Assembly: GCF_002198715.1 (NCBI RefSeq)
Contig: NZ_MWLK01000036.1
Coordinates: 1 to 64,000 of the forward strand
Reading direction: 5' to 3'
Origin: Rhodomicrobium sp. R_RK_3
GTDB lineage: Bacteria > Pseudomonadota > Alphaproteobacteria > Rhizobiales > Rhodomicrobiaceae
Length of the DNA stretch: 64,000 nt
The notes beneath the pieces were generated by a model. The model had not been told where the DNA came from. It made no database searches and was given only the letters and a program-made list of their open reading frames with translations. The first letter of the stretch is position 1; each line of letters begins with the position of its first letter. Shown in pieces: positions 56,001 through 64,000 of the stretch. A program made the translations under genes and the position numbers.

Positions 56001-56267
56001 GCCGTCCTGCTCGTTGCGGTAGTCGGGATCGGTCAGCCGGGGGAAGAGTTCGTCGGCGGCGCCCCAATCCTCGCGGCCGGGAATGATGTTGTTGTTGCGT
56101 CCGTCCACGGTGCGCAGGCCGTAGGGCAGCAGCGGATTGTCGATCAGCTCGGACAGGGGCGTCCCGGCGACGGGATTGCCGTTGGCGTCCTCAGTGGTGG
56201 CGTTCTGTTCGGCAATCTTGATCTGGGCGAGAATAAAATCGAGATCGTGTTTGACGTAACTGACCAT
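50043..56267 (-). CDS. Secreted RTX heme peroxidase (animal-peroxidase fold, MopA-like)
   Basis: 2074-aa secreted protein combining an animal-type heme peroxidase with RTX arrays. The N-terminus has LLPYGLRTVDGRNNN and WGAADELFPRL, typical of bacterial members. A distal-histidine motif QFFDHGLDL gives His436, and a proximal motif VVYRFGHSML gives His821. FHSEHNRLVE between them is another peroxidase block. An Ala-rich helical insert (about residues 165-395) splits the N-terminal part. RTX repeats occur at about 1170-1290 and in two C-terminal clusters at about 1735-1820 and 1900-2000. There is no Sec signal, so export by the adjacent type I system is likely. Related RTX peroxidases such as MopA oxidise Mn(II) or make reactive species; the substrate here is unknown. 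AAGGAG is 9 nt before the ATG. Confidence 0.87.
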   Translation of the reverse strand: MVSYVKHDLDFILAQIKIAEQNATTEDANGNPVAGTPLSELIDNPLLPYGLRTVDGRNNNIIPGREDWGAADELFPRLTDPDYRNEQDGETFDPDGPGPAGPITNTDYGAPGSVVDGNPRTISNLIVDQTLNNPAAIQAALKYAEMTGSITHEQSLAGQAAILAVYDTVKDALAAVQSAQAAQTAATAALASANAALAAAQAGNPGLGATIAAYQAAIDATAETVTAAQQAALTASALATELVVGGVDANDAGALAAAVNALTALHDAATAILTALQSDVNVQAADISSAQAFISTVESLQGAIGLINTADGVTALEDNFANLVATTAQQLIADAGDLQAQLTDSQEAVPSSDPAIAAALAAVAAAQTDLAEAQTDLAEATTAAAEGQVALDEVLAEYSVEITGNGSLVIPNIAPDEGISAPFNSWMTLFGQFFDHGLDLVTKGGNGTVFIPLQPDDPLYVEGGNSNFMVLTRTTPFAGPGADGIVGTADDTVEQRNTTTSFVDQNQTYTSHASHQVFLREYVLDANGNPVATGHLLAGENGGLATWADIKAQAREMLGINLTDADVGNVPLLATDEYGRFLRGPEGFAQVVVRTAGADGIAGNADDTTILVEGDPTANGGLGINLTPADLGGTVVRTGHAFLDDIAHTAVPVVVGGVLQADADDIAGNAVPVGPGGNNLQYDNELLDAHYVAGDGRANENFGLTAVHHVFHSEHNRLVEHTKDVVIQSGDLSFINEWLATPITIDQIPTTAEGIDALDWNGERLFQAARFGTEMQYQHLVFEEFARKVNPAVDLFVFNPTMDVNPSIFAEFAHVVYRFGHSMLTETVDRTGFDGQTSDDVGLIEAFLNPLGFDQFNGGTLTADQAAGAIIRGMTSQTGNEIDEFVTDALRNNLLGLPLDLATINMTRAREAGVPSLNEAREQFYEMTRSEWLQPYTGWVDFAQHLKNPASIINFIAAYGTHETITSATTLEAKRDAATLLVLGGTGAPADRLDFLNGTGAYNNEDLGGLNNVDLWIGGLAEAILPFGGMLGSTFTFVFEMQMENLQNGDRLYYLSRTQGLHFITELEANTFAHLVQLNTDLGEEGTTHLPGQLFDSMDYIFEVNQAVQVDYNPDDATSKDPDHDDPVLAALEDKVARGTNVTIDGNVYQNLLKFTGGEHVVLGGTEQSDALIGDLGDDTFWGDGGDDYINGGHGVNHLHGGAGDDIILDGGDISFIHGEEGNDAISGGAGLGELIFAGDGDDFVIAGIDGKEVFAGLGNDWVFGSPDVDNLIGGEGDDWIEGGEGFDTISGENSELFFNSTIIGHDVMFAGTNEQDFDAESGDDIMVQGESVMRNEGMFGFDWATFQDMQLDAYADMRIPIFTTVEADILRNRFDRTEALSGWENDDTLIGDDRIAGDGIFDPGVPPGEGDFDGDGLDRAGVERISGLRDVLGLTAAELAAFAATDIVFDDGNILLGGGGSDTIQGNGGDDIIDGDKWLSVRIGIFDGNTEIGTASRMQSDVVIHPAFLATFGALNGVSLDELIFTRQLNTSDLRIMREVLDGGQAGDVDIAVFRGLRQEYDITENADGTWTVAHTRAAPNGGAVTDATDTLRNIEVLQFADGIEIIGDIANSPATGQLILLDSTPGTPAAVGDTFTVDISAIVDANGVPPLSGFTITWQVEQTPGVGDWVTIEDPVADDVVPNGPTFTPTTAMELEGLRIRAIATFIDGHGIPEVVVSAPTVALAAQAATVATTGDDILFGTAGADVIDALAGDDEVFGFAGNDTLIGGPGADLLDGGEGADTLNGGAGDDDLLGGAGADTLNGGAGSDILDGGAGNDTAVFQGNLADFTFEVTPTGTLELVQGANEDEIIDIENLTFNDASITLAAAQDLAGAIRLGAATTFEGGAAAEFVIGDGANETINGNGGADTLFGNGGQDTLNGGAGADVLLGGAGADELNGDAGADFLNGEGGADTLNGGAGADTLLGGDGIDELFGNAGADTLDGGAGNDELTGGAGVDTFVFSGVFGTDMILDLDDAGGGQDILDLTAFDMAFENLIIVNGTDGAEITVGTFGTIVVAGVTANNLGADDFVF
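50270..51060 (-). repeat. C-terminal RTX repeat clusters of the heme peroxidase
   Basis: Two groups of GGxGxDxL-coding units at about 50270-50560 and 50810-51060, separated by a non-repeat segment of about 80 residues. Another small set lies at about 52400-52800. They bind calcium and mark the protein as a type I secretion substrate. Confidence 0.8.
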
Positions 56268-56789
56268 CGTGAAATCTCCTTAAGGCTATCTGCCGGCCCT
56301 GGCGGCGGCAGGTAGCGCGCCCAGGCTGTTGCTTGGCTCGATCAATCAAACGAGAAAAAATGACTGGCGCCGGCCATCGTTATTCAACGTCCGAGCTTAT
56401 AATTGACGGAATTACGCCTGCCGCAAAACCCACCAACGTCCAAAAGTACCACCCGACTGAGGTCCGATGACCATGGGTCCGGATCGCGAAAAAAACCTAC
56501 GATTTCAGCGCCTTTTGCGCCGCTACCGATCCTCCGGGACCGCCGTATTTTTTTACTCGAGTCCCCTCGTGGGCGAATCTGGACGTGACTTTCGACTGGA
56601 TGGACCGAACTCTGGTCGGACAAAAGAGGGCAAGGTCCGCGCCGCGCCTGCCGTTTTCCTGGAGCTGAAAACGCCGATGATCGGCGCGGTTAGACTTGCG
56701 CCGTCCGTCGGGGACTGGACATGGGCGCGACTTCACCATCTAATGGTGCATTCAAAGGTCCAAAGAGGCCTAAATTCTGGGAGGAATAC
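56268..56789. other. Divergent control region between the peroxidase and Liv operons
   Basis: 522 bp with no supported gene. On the peroxidase side an inverted repeat CTGCCG/CGGCAG (56290-56295 with 56306-56311) could form a hairpin in the mRNA leader, about 10 bp upstream of AAGGAG. On the Liv side TGGTCGGAC (56613-56621) matches the core of FadR/GntR-type operators (TGGTCnGAC), and a related GGTCCGATGACC is near 56461. The region 56340-56400 is AT-rich and probably carries the peroxidase promoter. Confidence 0.4.
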
Positions 56790-57938
56790 ATGAAATTGAC
56801 GAGGCGTCAGTTTTCCGCTGCGCTTGCCGCAAGCGTCGCCATGCCGGGCGTACTGAGAACGGCACATGCGCAAGGCGCGACGATCAAGATCGGCATGGTC
56901 ATCCCCGTCACCGGCCCCGCCGCCGAATCCGGCAAATACGCGCTGACCGGCGCCAAGATCGCGCTGGAGCGCGTCAACAAGGCGGGCGGGGTGCTCGCCA
57001 AACAGGCCGAAATCATCACCGAGGACGACCAGACCACCAATCCCGGCGCGGTGCTCGCCTTCTCCAAACTCGCCGCGCAGCCCGACATCGTCGCCTTCCT
57101 CGGCTCGATCCGCTCGACCCAGGTGCACGCGATGACGCCCGACCTCATCAAGGTCGGCAAGCCGATGATGTTCGGCGGCACCGATCCGGCGCTGACGAAA
57201 CTGGGAAATCGCTGGCTGTTCCGCTTCCGGCCGAATGACAGCTATTCGGGCCGCGTCATCGCCTCATTCGGCACCGAGACGCTGGGCAAGAAGAACTGGG
57301 CCGTCGTGCATTCCACCGACGCCTTCGGCACCAACGGCTCGAAGGCGCTGACGGAAGCGCTCGGCAAGATCGGCGCAAAAGTCGCCATCGACCAGGGCTA
57401 TCCGAACCAGAGCCAGGATTTCACGCCCGTCGTGCTGGCCATCAAACAGTCCGGCGCCGACATCATCGGCTCCTATTTCACCTTCGAAAACGATCTGGCG
57501 ATCTTTGCCCGCCAGCTCCGCCAGCTCGGCGTCACCATTCCCTGGGTCGGCTCGCCCTCGATCACGGTCGCAACCGCCGTCAAGCTCGCCGGCCCCGCGC
57601 TCTACGGCACCTATGGCGTCGCCGACTATGCCGAGGAATCCAGCGATGCGGCACGCGAATTCGGCAAGCTCTACCGGGCGGCCTCGGGCGGCGTCTCGCC
57701 CGACAATTTCGGCTCCTGGACCTACGACGCCATCGGCGTGCTCTGCGCCGCGATCAACAAGGCCGGCAGCACCGATCCGGAGAAGATCCGAGAGGCGATC
57801 ATCGCCACCAAGGGCTACAAGGGCGCCGAGGGCGAGTATAATTTCGACGAGTTCGGCGACGGCCTGCACGGCTACAACATCGTGCGTAACGAGAAGGGCA
57901 CGATCATCTTCGACAAGCATATCGAGTTCGAAAACTAA
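56790..57938 (+). CDS. ABC transporter substrate-binding protein, Liv type
   Basis: Periplasmic binding protein (382 aa) of the branched-chain amino acid family, type I fold (IKIGMVIPVTGPAAESGKYALTGAKIALE). A twin-arginine-like signal peptide (TRRQFSAALAASVAMPGVL) ends in AHAQ near residue 27. GGGAGG lies close upstream of the ATG at 56790. First gene of a five-gene cluster with permeases, ATPases and an SDR. Many family members bind aromatic or other carboxylates rather than leucine, so the substrate is open. Confidence 0.92.
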   Translation: MKLTRRQFSAALAASVAMPGVLRTAHAQGATIKIGMVIPVTGPAAESGKYALTGAKIALERVNKAGGVLAKQAEIITEDDQTTNPGAVLAFSKLAAQPDIVAFLGSIRSTQVHAMTPDLIKVGKPMMFGGTDPALTKLGNRWLFRFRPNDSYSGRVIASFGTETLGKKNWAVVHSTDAFGTNGSKALTEALGKIGAKVAIDQGYPNQSQDFTPVVLAIKQSGADIIGSYFTFENDLAIFARQLRQLGVTIPWVGSPSITVATAVKLAGPALYGTYGVADYAEESSDAAREFGKLYRAASGGVSPDNFGSWTYDAIGVLCAAINKAGSTDPEKIREAIIATKGYKGAEGEYNFDEFGDGLHGYNIVRNEKGTIIFDKHIEFEN

Positions 57939-57995
57939 TTCCCGGTGCTGCCCTGGCGCCGGCCGGGGCAACGCCCTCTGACTCGTGGGCTGTCG

Positions 57996-58871
57996 ATGGA
58001 TTTTTTTCTGCAACTGCTCTTTCAGGGCATCGGCATCGGCTCGGTCTATGCGCTGGTCGCGCTCGGCTTCGTGCTGATCTTCCGCGCCACCAATGTCGTC
58101 AATTTCGCGCAAGGCGAGTTCTCGATGGTGGCCGCCTTCCTGATGGTGATCTGCGCCGTCGACCTCGGCTGGCCCTACTGGCTGTCCTTCCTGGTCGCCA
58201 TCGGCGGCATGGCCCTGCTCGGCGCGCTGTTCAATCTCGGCGTCTATTATCCGCTGCGGCACCGCTCCTATCTGCCGGTCATCATCTCCACTATCGGCGC
58301 CTCGATCCTGCTGACCAACGGCATGCTCGCGCTCTACGGACCCGAGCCGCAGGTGCTGCCGGGCTGGTTCGACAATCCCGGCTTCCAGGCGGGCGGCGTC
58401 TATCTGGACAGCCAGTATCTGCTCATCATCGGCGTCACCATCGCGCTGGTGGCGTTCCAATATTGGTTCTTCGAGCACACGCTGCTGGGCAAGAAGCTGC
58501 AGGCAACCAGCCAGGACAAGGAAATGGCGAGCCTGCTCGGCATCCGCGTCTCGACGATGATCATGATCACCTTCGTCTATAGCGCGGTGATCGGCGGCAT
58601 CGCGGGCATCCTCGTCGGGCCGATCCTGTTCATCTCCGTCCACATGGGCTCAGCCATCGCGCTGAAGGCCTTCGCCGCCACCATCATCGGCGGCTTCGGC
58701 GACGTTGCGGGCGCGATCATCGGCGGCCTCGCCCTCGGCATCATCGAGACTTTCGGCGCGGCCTATGTCTCGGTGCCCTACAAGGACGGCTTCGCCTTCC
58801 TGGTCCTGGTCCTCTTCCTCGTCTTCAGGCCGCAAGGTATCTTCGGCGAACGCGTCGCGGAGAAAGCATGA
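57996..58871 (+). CDS. Liv-type ABC permease (LivH family)
   Basis: Inner-membrane permease of 291 aa with about eight helices. It opens with LLFQGIGIGSVYALVALGF and contains NVVNFAQGEFSMVAAF and SSDKEMASLLGI-type EAA loop (QDKEMASLLGIRVSTM). The chosen ATG at 57996 begins the family-typical sequence. Its stop overlaps the start of the next gene by 4 nt. It forms the transmembrane pore together with the LivM part of the downstream fusion protein. Confidence 0.93.
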   Translation: MDFFLQLLFQGIGIGSVYALVALGFVLIFRATNVVNFAQGEFSMVAAFLMVICAVDLGWPYWLSFLVAIGGMALLGALFNLGVYYPLRHRSYLPVIISTIGASILLTNGMLALYGPEPQVLPGWFDNPGFQAGGVYLDSQYLLIIGVTIALVAFQYWFFEHTLLGKKLQATSQDKEMASLLGIRVSTMIMITFVYSAVIGGIAGILVGPILFISVHMGSAIALKAFAATIIGGFGDVAGAIIGGLALGIIETFGAAYVSVPYKDGFAFLVLVLFLVFRPQGIFGERVAEKA

Positions 58872-60640
58872 TGACCAGCATCAGCGAAACCCGCGCCGCC
58901 CCCCTCCCCGCCGGACGCCAGCTTGCCGGCCATATCGCCTACGGCCTGTTCGCCATCCTCGCCGCAACGCTTGCCGCGACGATGTCCTTCGACGGCTACA
59001 TCCTCAACGTGCTGATGCAGGCGACGACCTATGCGGTCGCCGTGTTCGGGCTATCTGTCGTGCTTGGGCTTTGCGGCCAGATCAATCTGGCGCAGGCGGG
59101 CTTCTTCGGGCTCGGCGCCTATGCGGTCGGCCTCGGCACCACCGATTACGGCATGTCCTACTGGATCTGTCTGGCCCTCGGCATGTCGATCTCGCTGATC
59201 GCGGGCGGCCTGCTCGGCGCGACCACGCTCAGGCTCGGCGGCCATTACCTCGCCATGGTGACGATCTCGTTCCAGCAGATCCTGACGCTGTTCATGATCA
59301 ACTCCATCGCCTTCACCCATGGCCCGGACGGCGTGCGCCAGATCGCCCGGCCGACACTGTTCGCGGGACAGCAGGCCTATCTCGCCTTCTGCGTCGTCGT
59401 GCTGGCGGGGGTCGGCTGGCTGGTCTGGCACCTGCCGGACACGCGGCTCGGCCGGGCGATGCGGGCGGTGCGTGACAATGAGTTGGCGGCGAGCGTCGCG
59501 GGTATCGACGTCTACCGTACCAAGGTCGCAGCCTTCGCCATCTGCGCGCTGCTCGGCGGCCTCGGCGGCGGATTGTTCGCGGGCGGCTTCTCCTATGTCA
59601 GCCCCGATCAATTCTCCTTCGCCGAGTCCATCGTCTTCATGACCATGGCGCTGCTCGGCGGCGTCGCCTCGCCGATTGGCTCCGCCATCGGCACCGGCCT
59701 CCTGATCCTGATCCCGGAATGGTTGCGCTTCCTCAAAAGCGTGCCCGGGCTTTATCTCGCGATCTACGGCCTCTCGGTCATCCTCATCATGGTGTTCATG
59801 CCGGACGGCATCTGGGGCTTCATCGCCAAATATTTTCACCGCGCCAAGGCATTGCCGAGCAAGCTCGGCGAACTGGCGCTGGTACCGGCGGAGACCGGCG
59901 GTCCGGCGGTGCTCGAGGTGCAAAACCTGTCCAAGCATTTCGGTGGGCTGAAAGCCGTCGACCAGATCAATTTCACCGTCAGGCGCGGCAGCGTCCACGC
60001 CCTGATCGGACCGAATGGCAGCGGCAAGACCACAACACTGAACATGCTCTCCGGCCTTTACCGGGCGACCGGCGGCAAGGTCATCCTGGACGGGCGCGAC
60101 ATCTCCAGCCTTCCGGCGCATCAGCGAACGGAGGCCGGGCTGGGGCGGACCTTCCAGAATATCCGCCTGTTCCGAACCATGACCGCGCTGGAGAACGTCG
60201 TCATCGGCGCCGAGCGGCCGGGCAATACGTTGATCGACGCCGACGGCGGCGGACGCGCCGCGCTACAGGCGCGAGCGCTCGCGGCGCTGAACTTCGTCGG
60301 TCTCGGCTCGCGCGCCAATGAATATGTCACCGCCTTCAGCTATGGCCATCAGCGGCTGATCGAGATCGCCCGCGCCCTGGCCGCCAATCCGACGCTGCTG
60401 CTGCTCGACGAGCCTGCCGCCGGCCTCAACACCACCGAGAAGCGCGAATTGCACGACCTGCTGAAGCGCATTGCGGCCTCCGGGCTGACCATCCTCATCA
60501 TCGACCATGACATGACCTTGGTCAGCGAGGCGGCGAGCCACATCACGGTGCTGAATTTCGGGCGCCGCATCGCCGATGGCGAGTCGCTGGCCGTGCTGCG
60601 CCATCCCGATGTCGTCTCGGCCTATCTCGGAGTGGAATGA
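58868..60640 (+). CDS. Fused Liv-type permease and ATPase (LivM-LivG)
   Basis: 590-aa fusion. Residues about 1-330 are the second permease (GLSVVLGLCGQINLAQAGFFGLGAYAVGL, then RDNELAASVAGIDVYRTK as the cytosolic loop). Residues about 345-590 are an ATPase with Walker A GPNGSGKTT, signature region SYGHQRLIEIARAL and Walker B LLLLDEPAAGLN. The two halves share one frame without a stop, so this is a natural fusion, not a frameshift artefact. It overlaps the LivH-type gene by 4 nt and the LivF-type gene by 4 nt. Confidence 0.93.
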   Translation: MMTSISETRAAPLPAGRQLAGHIAYGLFAILAATLAATMSFDGYILNVLMQATTYAVAVFGLSVVLGLCGQINLAQAGFFGLGAYAVGLGTTDYGMSYWICLALGMSISLIAGGLLGATTLRLGGHYLAMVTISFQQILTLFMINSIAFTHGPDGVRQIARPTLFAGQQAYLAFCVVVLAGVGWLVWHLPDTRLGRAMRAVRDNELAASVAGIDVYRTKVAAFAICALLGGLGGGLFAGGFSYVSPDQFSFAESIVFMTMALLGGVASPIGSAIGTGLLILIPEWLRFLKSVPGLYLAIYGLSVILIMVFMPDGIWGFIAKYFHRAKALPSKLGELALVPAETGGPAVLEVQNLSKHFGGLKAVDQINFTVRRGSVHALIGPNGSGKTTTLNMLSGLYRATGGKVILDGRDISSLPAHQRTEAGLGRTFQNIRLFRTMTALENVVIGAERPGNTLIDADGGGRAALQARALAALNFVGLGSRANEYVTAFSYGHQRLIEIARALAANPTLLLLDEPAAGLNTTEKRELHDLLKRIAASGLTILIIDHDMTLVSEAASHITVLNFGRRIADGESLAVLRHPDVVSAYLGVE

Positions 60641-61371
60641 TGGCGCTGCTGGAGATCGCCGACCTGTCCGTGCGCTATGGCGAGATCGAGGCCCTGCGTG
60701 CCGTCACCCTCGCCGTGGAGGAGGGTAGCGTCGTTACGCTGCTGGGCTCGAACGGCGCGGGCAAATCCACCACGCTGCGGGCGATTTCCGGCCTCGTCGC
60801 GCCGGCCTCGGGCGAGATCGTTTTCGAAGGACAGTCGATCGCGGGCCTCGGGCCGGAAGCGATCGTGCGGCGCGGCATCTCGCATGTGCCGGAGGGGCGG
60901 CGCGTCTTCCCCGGCCTCACAACGCGGGAAAACATCATGCTTGGCGCGTCGAACCGGCGCGAGACCACGGCCGCCATCCGCCGCGAGGCCGACGAGATGT
61001 TCGAGCTGTTCCCCGACATCCGCCCGTTCGCCGACAAGCTGGGCTGGACGCTGTCCGGCGGCCAGCAGCAGATGGTCGCCGTCGCCCGCGGGCTGATGGC
61101 CAGGCCGCGCCTTTTGCTGCTGGACGAGCCCTCGCTCGGCCTTGCCCCGGTGATCGTGCAGGCGGTGTTCCGCATCATCGCCGAGATTCGGCGGCGCGGC
61201 GCGACCGTGCTGCTGGTCGAGCAGAATGCGCGCATGGCGCTGAAGGTCGCCGATTACGGCTATGTGCTGGAGACCGGCCGTCTTGCTCTCGGCGGCAAGC
61301 CGGACGAGTTGCTAAAGGACGAGAGCATCGTCAATGCCTATCTCGGCGGCAGTCGGAAAGCGGCGGTTTAG
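60637..61371 (+). CDS. Liv-type ABC ATPase (LivF family)
   Basis: Second ATPase of the transporter (244 aa). Walker A is GSNGAGKST, signature LSGGQQQMVAVARG, Walker B LLLLDEPSLGLAP, plus the LivF-specific VPEGRRVFPGLT. Tandem ATG codons at 60637 and 60640 overlap the preceding stop, so translation is coupled. It forms a heterodimer with the ATPase domain of the fusion protein. Confidence 0.94.
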   Translation: MMALLEIADLSVRYGEIEALRAVTLAVEEGSVVTLLGSNGAGKSTTLRAISGLVAPASGEIVFEGQSIAGLGPEAIVRRGISHVPEGRRVFPGLTTRENIMLGASNRRETTAAIRREADEMFELFPDIRPFADKLGWTLSGGQQQMVAVARGLMARPRLLLLDEPSLGLAPVIVQAVFRIIAEIRRRGATVLLVEQNARMALKVADYGYVLETGRLALGGKPDELLKDESIVNAYLGGSRKAAV

Positions 61372-61419
61372 GCCTCGGCGGCCTGATCCCGCAACCAAGC
61401 CGCATTTTCGGAGGACCCC

Positions 61420-62205
61420 ATGAATCGCTTCACAGGCAAGACCATCATCGTCACCGGCGCGGCCTCCGGCATCGGCCGGGCGAGCGCGCGCATGTTCGCG
61501 GCCGAAGGGGGCCGGGTTGTCGCCGCCGACCGCGCGGCCGACGTGCACGCGACGGCATCGGCCATCCGCGAGGCAGGCGGCGCCGCCGAGTCCGTGGTGA
61601 TGAACGCGGGCGCATCCGCCGACGTCGCCGCTCTGGTCGATTTCGCCGAGAAGACCTATGGCCGCCTCGATGTCGTCTTCGCCAATGCCGGCATTTCCGG
61701 TGGCGCGCCGACGCTGTTCGAGCAGAGCGAGGCGGCCTGGCTGGACATCCTGCAGGTCAACCTGATCGGCCCGATGCTGGCGATTCAGATCGCAGCGCCG
61801 GTACTGGCTAGGCATGGCGGCGGCGCCATCGTCTGCACGGCCAGTGTCGCGGGCCTCCGGTCGGGTGCCGGGAGCCCGGCCTACTCGGCCTCGAAGGCGG
61901 GAGTCATCAATCTCGTCAGCGTCGCCGCGCAGGAACTGGCGGGAACCAAAGTGCGCGTCAACGGCATCTGCCCCGGCCTGATCGAGACCGGCATGACCCA
62001 GCCGATCTTCGAACGCGCCGCCGTGAAAGGAACCTCTGGCAAGATCGGTCAGCTGAATCCGCTGCGCCGCGCCGGGCAGCCCGAGGAAATCGCCAAGGCC
62101 GCGCTCTTCCTTGCCTCGGAGGATGCTAGCTACATCAATGGACATGCGCTGGTCGTCGATGGCGGTTTGTCCAGCTCTCTGCCCATCGTGCCACCGCGCG
62201 GGTGA
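61420..62205 (+). CDS. Short-chain dehydrogenase/reductase
   Basis: Classical SDR of 261 aa. The cofactor motif [10 protein letters not shown] (residues 12-21) and NAG (89-91) mark the Rossmann fold. The catalytic set is Asn114, Ser142, Tyr155 and Lys159 (YSASK). The Asp in AADR after the second strand favours NAD over NADP. GGAGG lies 7 nt upstream of the ATG. It follows the LivF-type gene after 48 bp, so it may act on the imported compound. The substrate is unknown. Confidence 0.92.
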   Translation: MNRFTGKTIIVTGAASGIGRASARMFAAEGGRVVAADRAADVHATASAIREAGGAAESVVMNAGASADVAALVDFAEKTYGRLDVVFANAGISGGAPTLFEQSEAAWLDILQVNLIGPMLAIQIAAPVLARHGGGAIVCTASVAGLRSGAGSPAYSASKAGVINLVSVAAQELAGTKVRVNGICPGLIETGMTQPIFERAAVKGTSGKIGQLNPLRRAGQPEEIAKAALFLASEDASYINGHALVVDGGLSSSLPIVPPRG

Positions 62206-62292
62206 TCCGGGTTCCTTAAATGCGATGTAGAAATATTAACCACTCGTTAAATCTGGCGTTGTTAGTCTGATTGTCTCCCATGGACAATTCAG

Positions 62293-64000
<1,708 letters not shown>

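Noticed and set aside
58868-60640. Frameshift artefact joining livM and livG
   Set aside because: Both domains read through in one frame with no stop or weak junction, and such fusions are known in rhizobia.

Overview
The window is GC-rich and densely coded, and looks like the chromosome of an alphaproteobacterium of the order Hyphomicrobiales (Bradyrhizobium/Xanthobacteraceae-like). The basis is gene content (a tripartite tricarboxylate transporter, a Liv-type ABC operon, a BA14K-like tail on a penicillin-binding protein, a rhizobial DUF3426 zinc-ribbon protein next to ftsEX, PAS_7 sensor kinase) and codon use. No rRNA, tRNA, IS element or CRISPR array was seen. The genus is not determined.

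Layout. 1-470 unassigned. 471-3188: divergent copper pair, a Cu(I) P1B-1 ATPase and a CsoR repressor, with two perfect ATACCC-N5-GGGTAT operators between them. 3460-8996: MHS transporter, GntR regulator, a degenerate PduX-like GHMP-kinase homologue, an MFS transporter and an IclR regulator. 9065-16626: a metabolic island on the minus strand (TctABC transporter, threonine-synthase-like PLP enzyme, M24 peptidase, SbnA-like PLP enzyme) with a divergent ParB-fold protein resembling free-serine kinases (SbnI/SerK). The identical 13-bp palindrome GGAACGATGTTCC lies just downstream of the -10 of both the iclR gene and the peptidase operon, which links them into one probable regulon. 16636-22000: small stress/envelope proteins, a PBP1A with a BA14K-like tail, and a YbdK-type carboxylate-amine ligase. 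22490-42213: mostly housekeeping (class II DAHP synthase, NadE, GltX, FtsEX, PlsC, class II ribonucleotide reductase, acetyl-CoA synthetase) plus small unknowns. 42395-56267: a type I secretion locus with a 2074-residue RTX heme peroxidase, a 1196-residue RTX/DUF4114 protein, ABC exporter, membrane fusion protein and a HlyC-like lysine acyltransferase. 56790-62205: Liv-type ABC uptake operon with a permease-ATPase fusion, and an SDR. 62293-64000: the 5' part of a PAS_7 sensor histidine kinase that runs off the window.

The two most interesting systems are (i) the phospho-amino-acid/PLP island, which has an SbnA homologue and a candidate serine kinase but no SbnB, under an IclR switch that can be read from the DNA, and (ii) the exporter locus that pairs a secreted animal-type heme peroxidase with a toxin-activating acyltransferase. 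All functions are inferred from sequence motifs and recalled family features; no database search was run.
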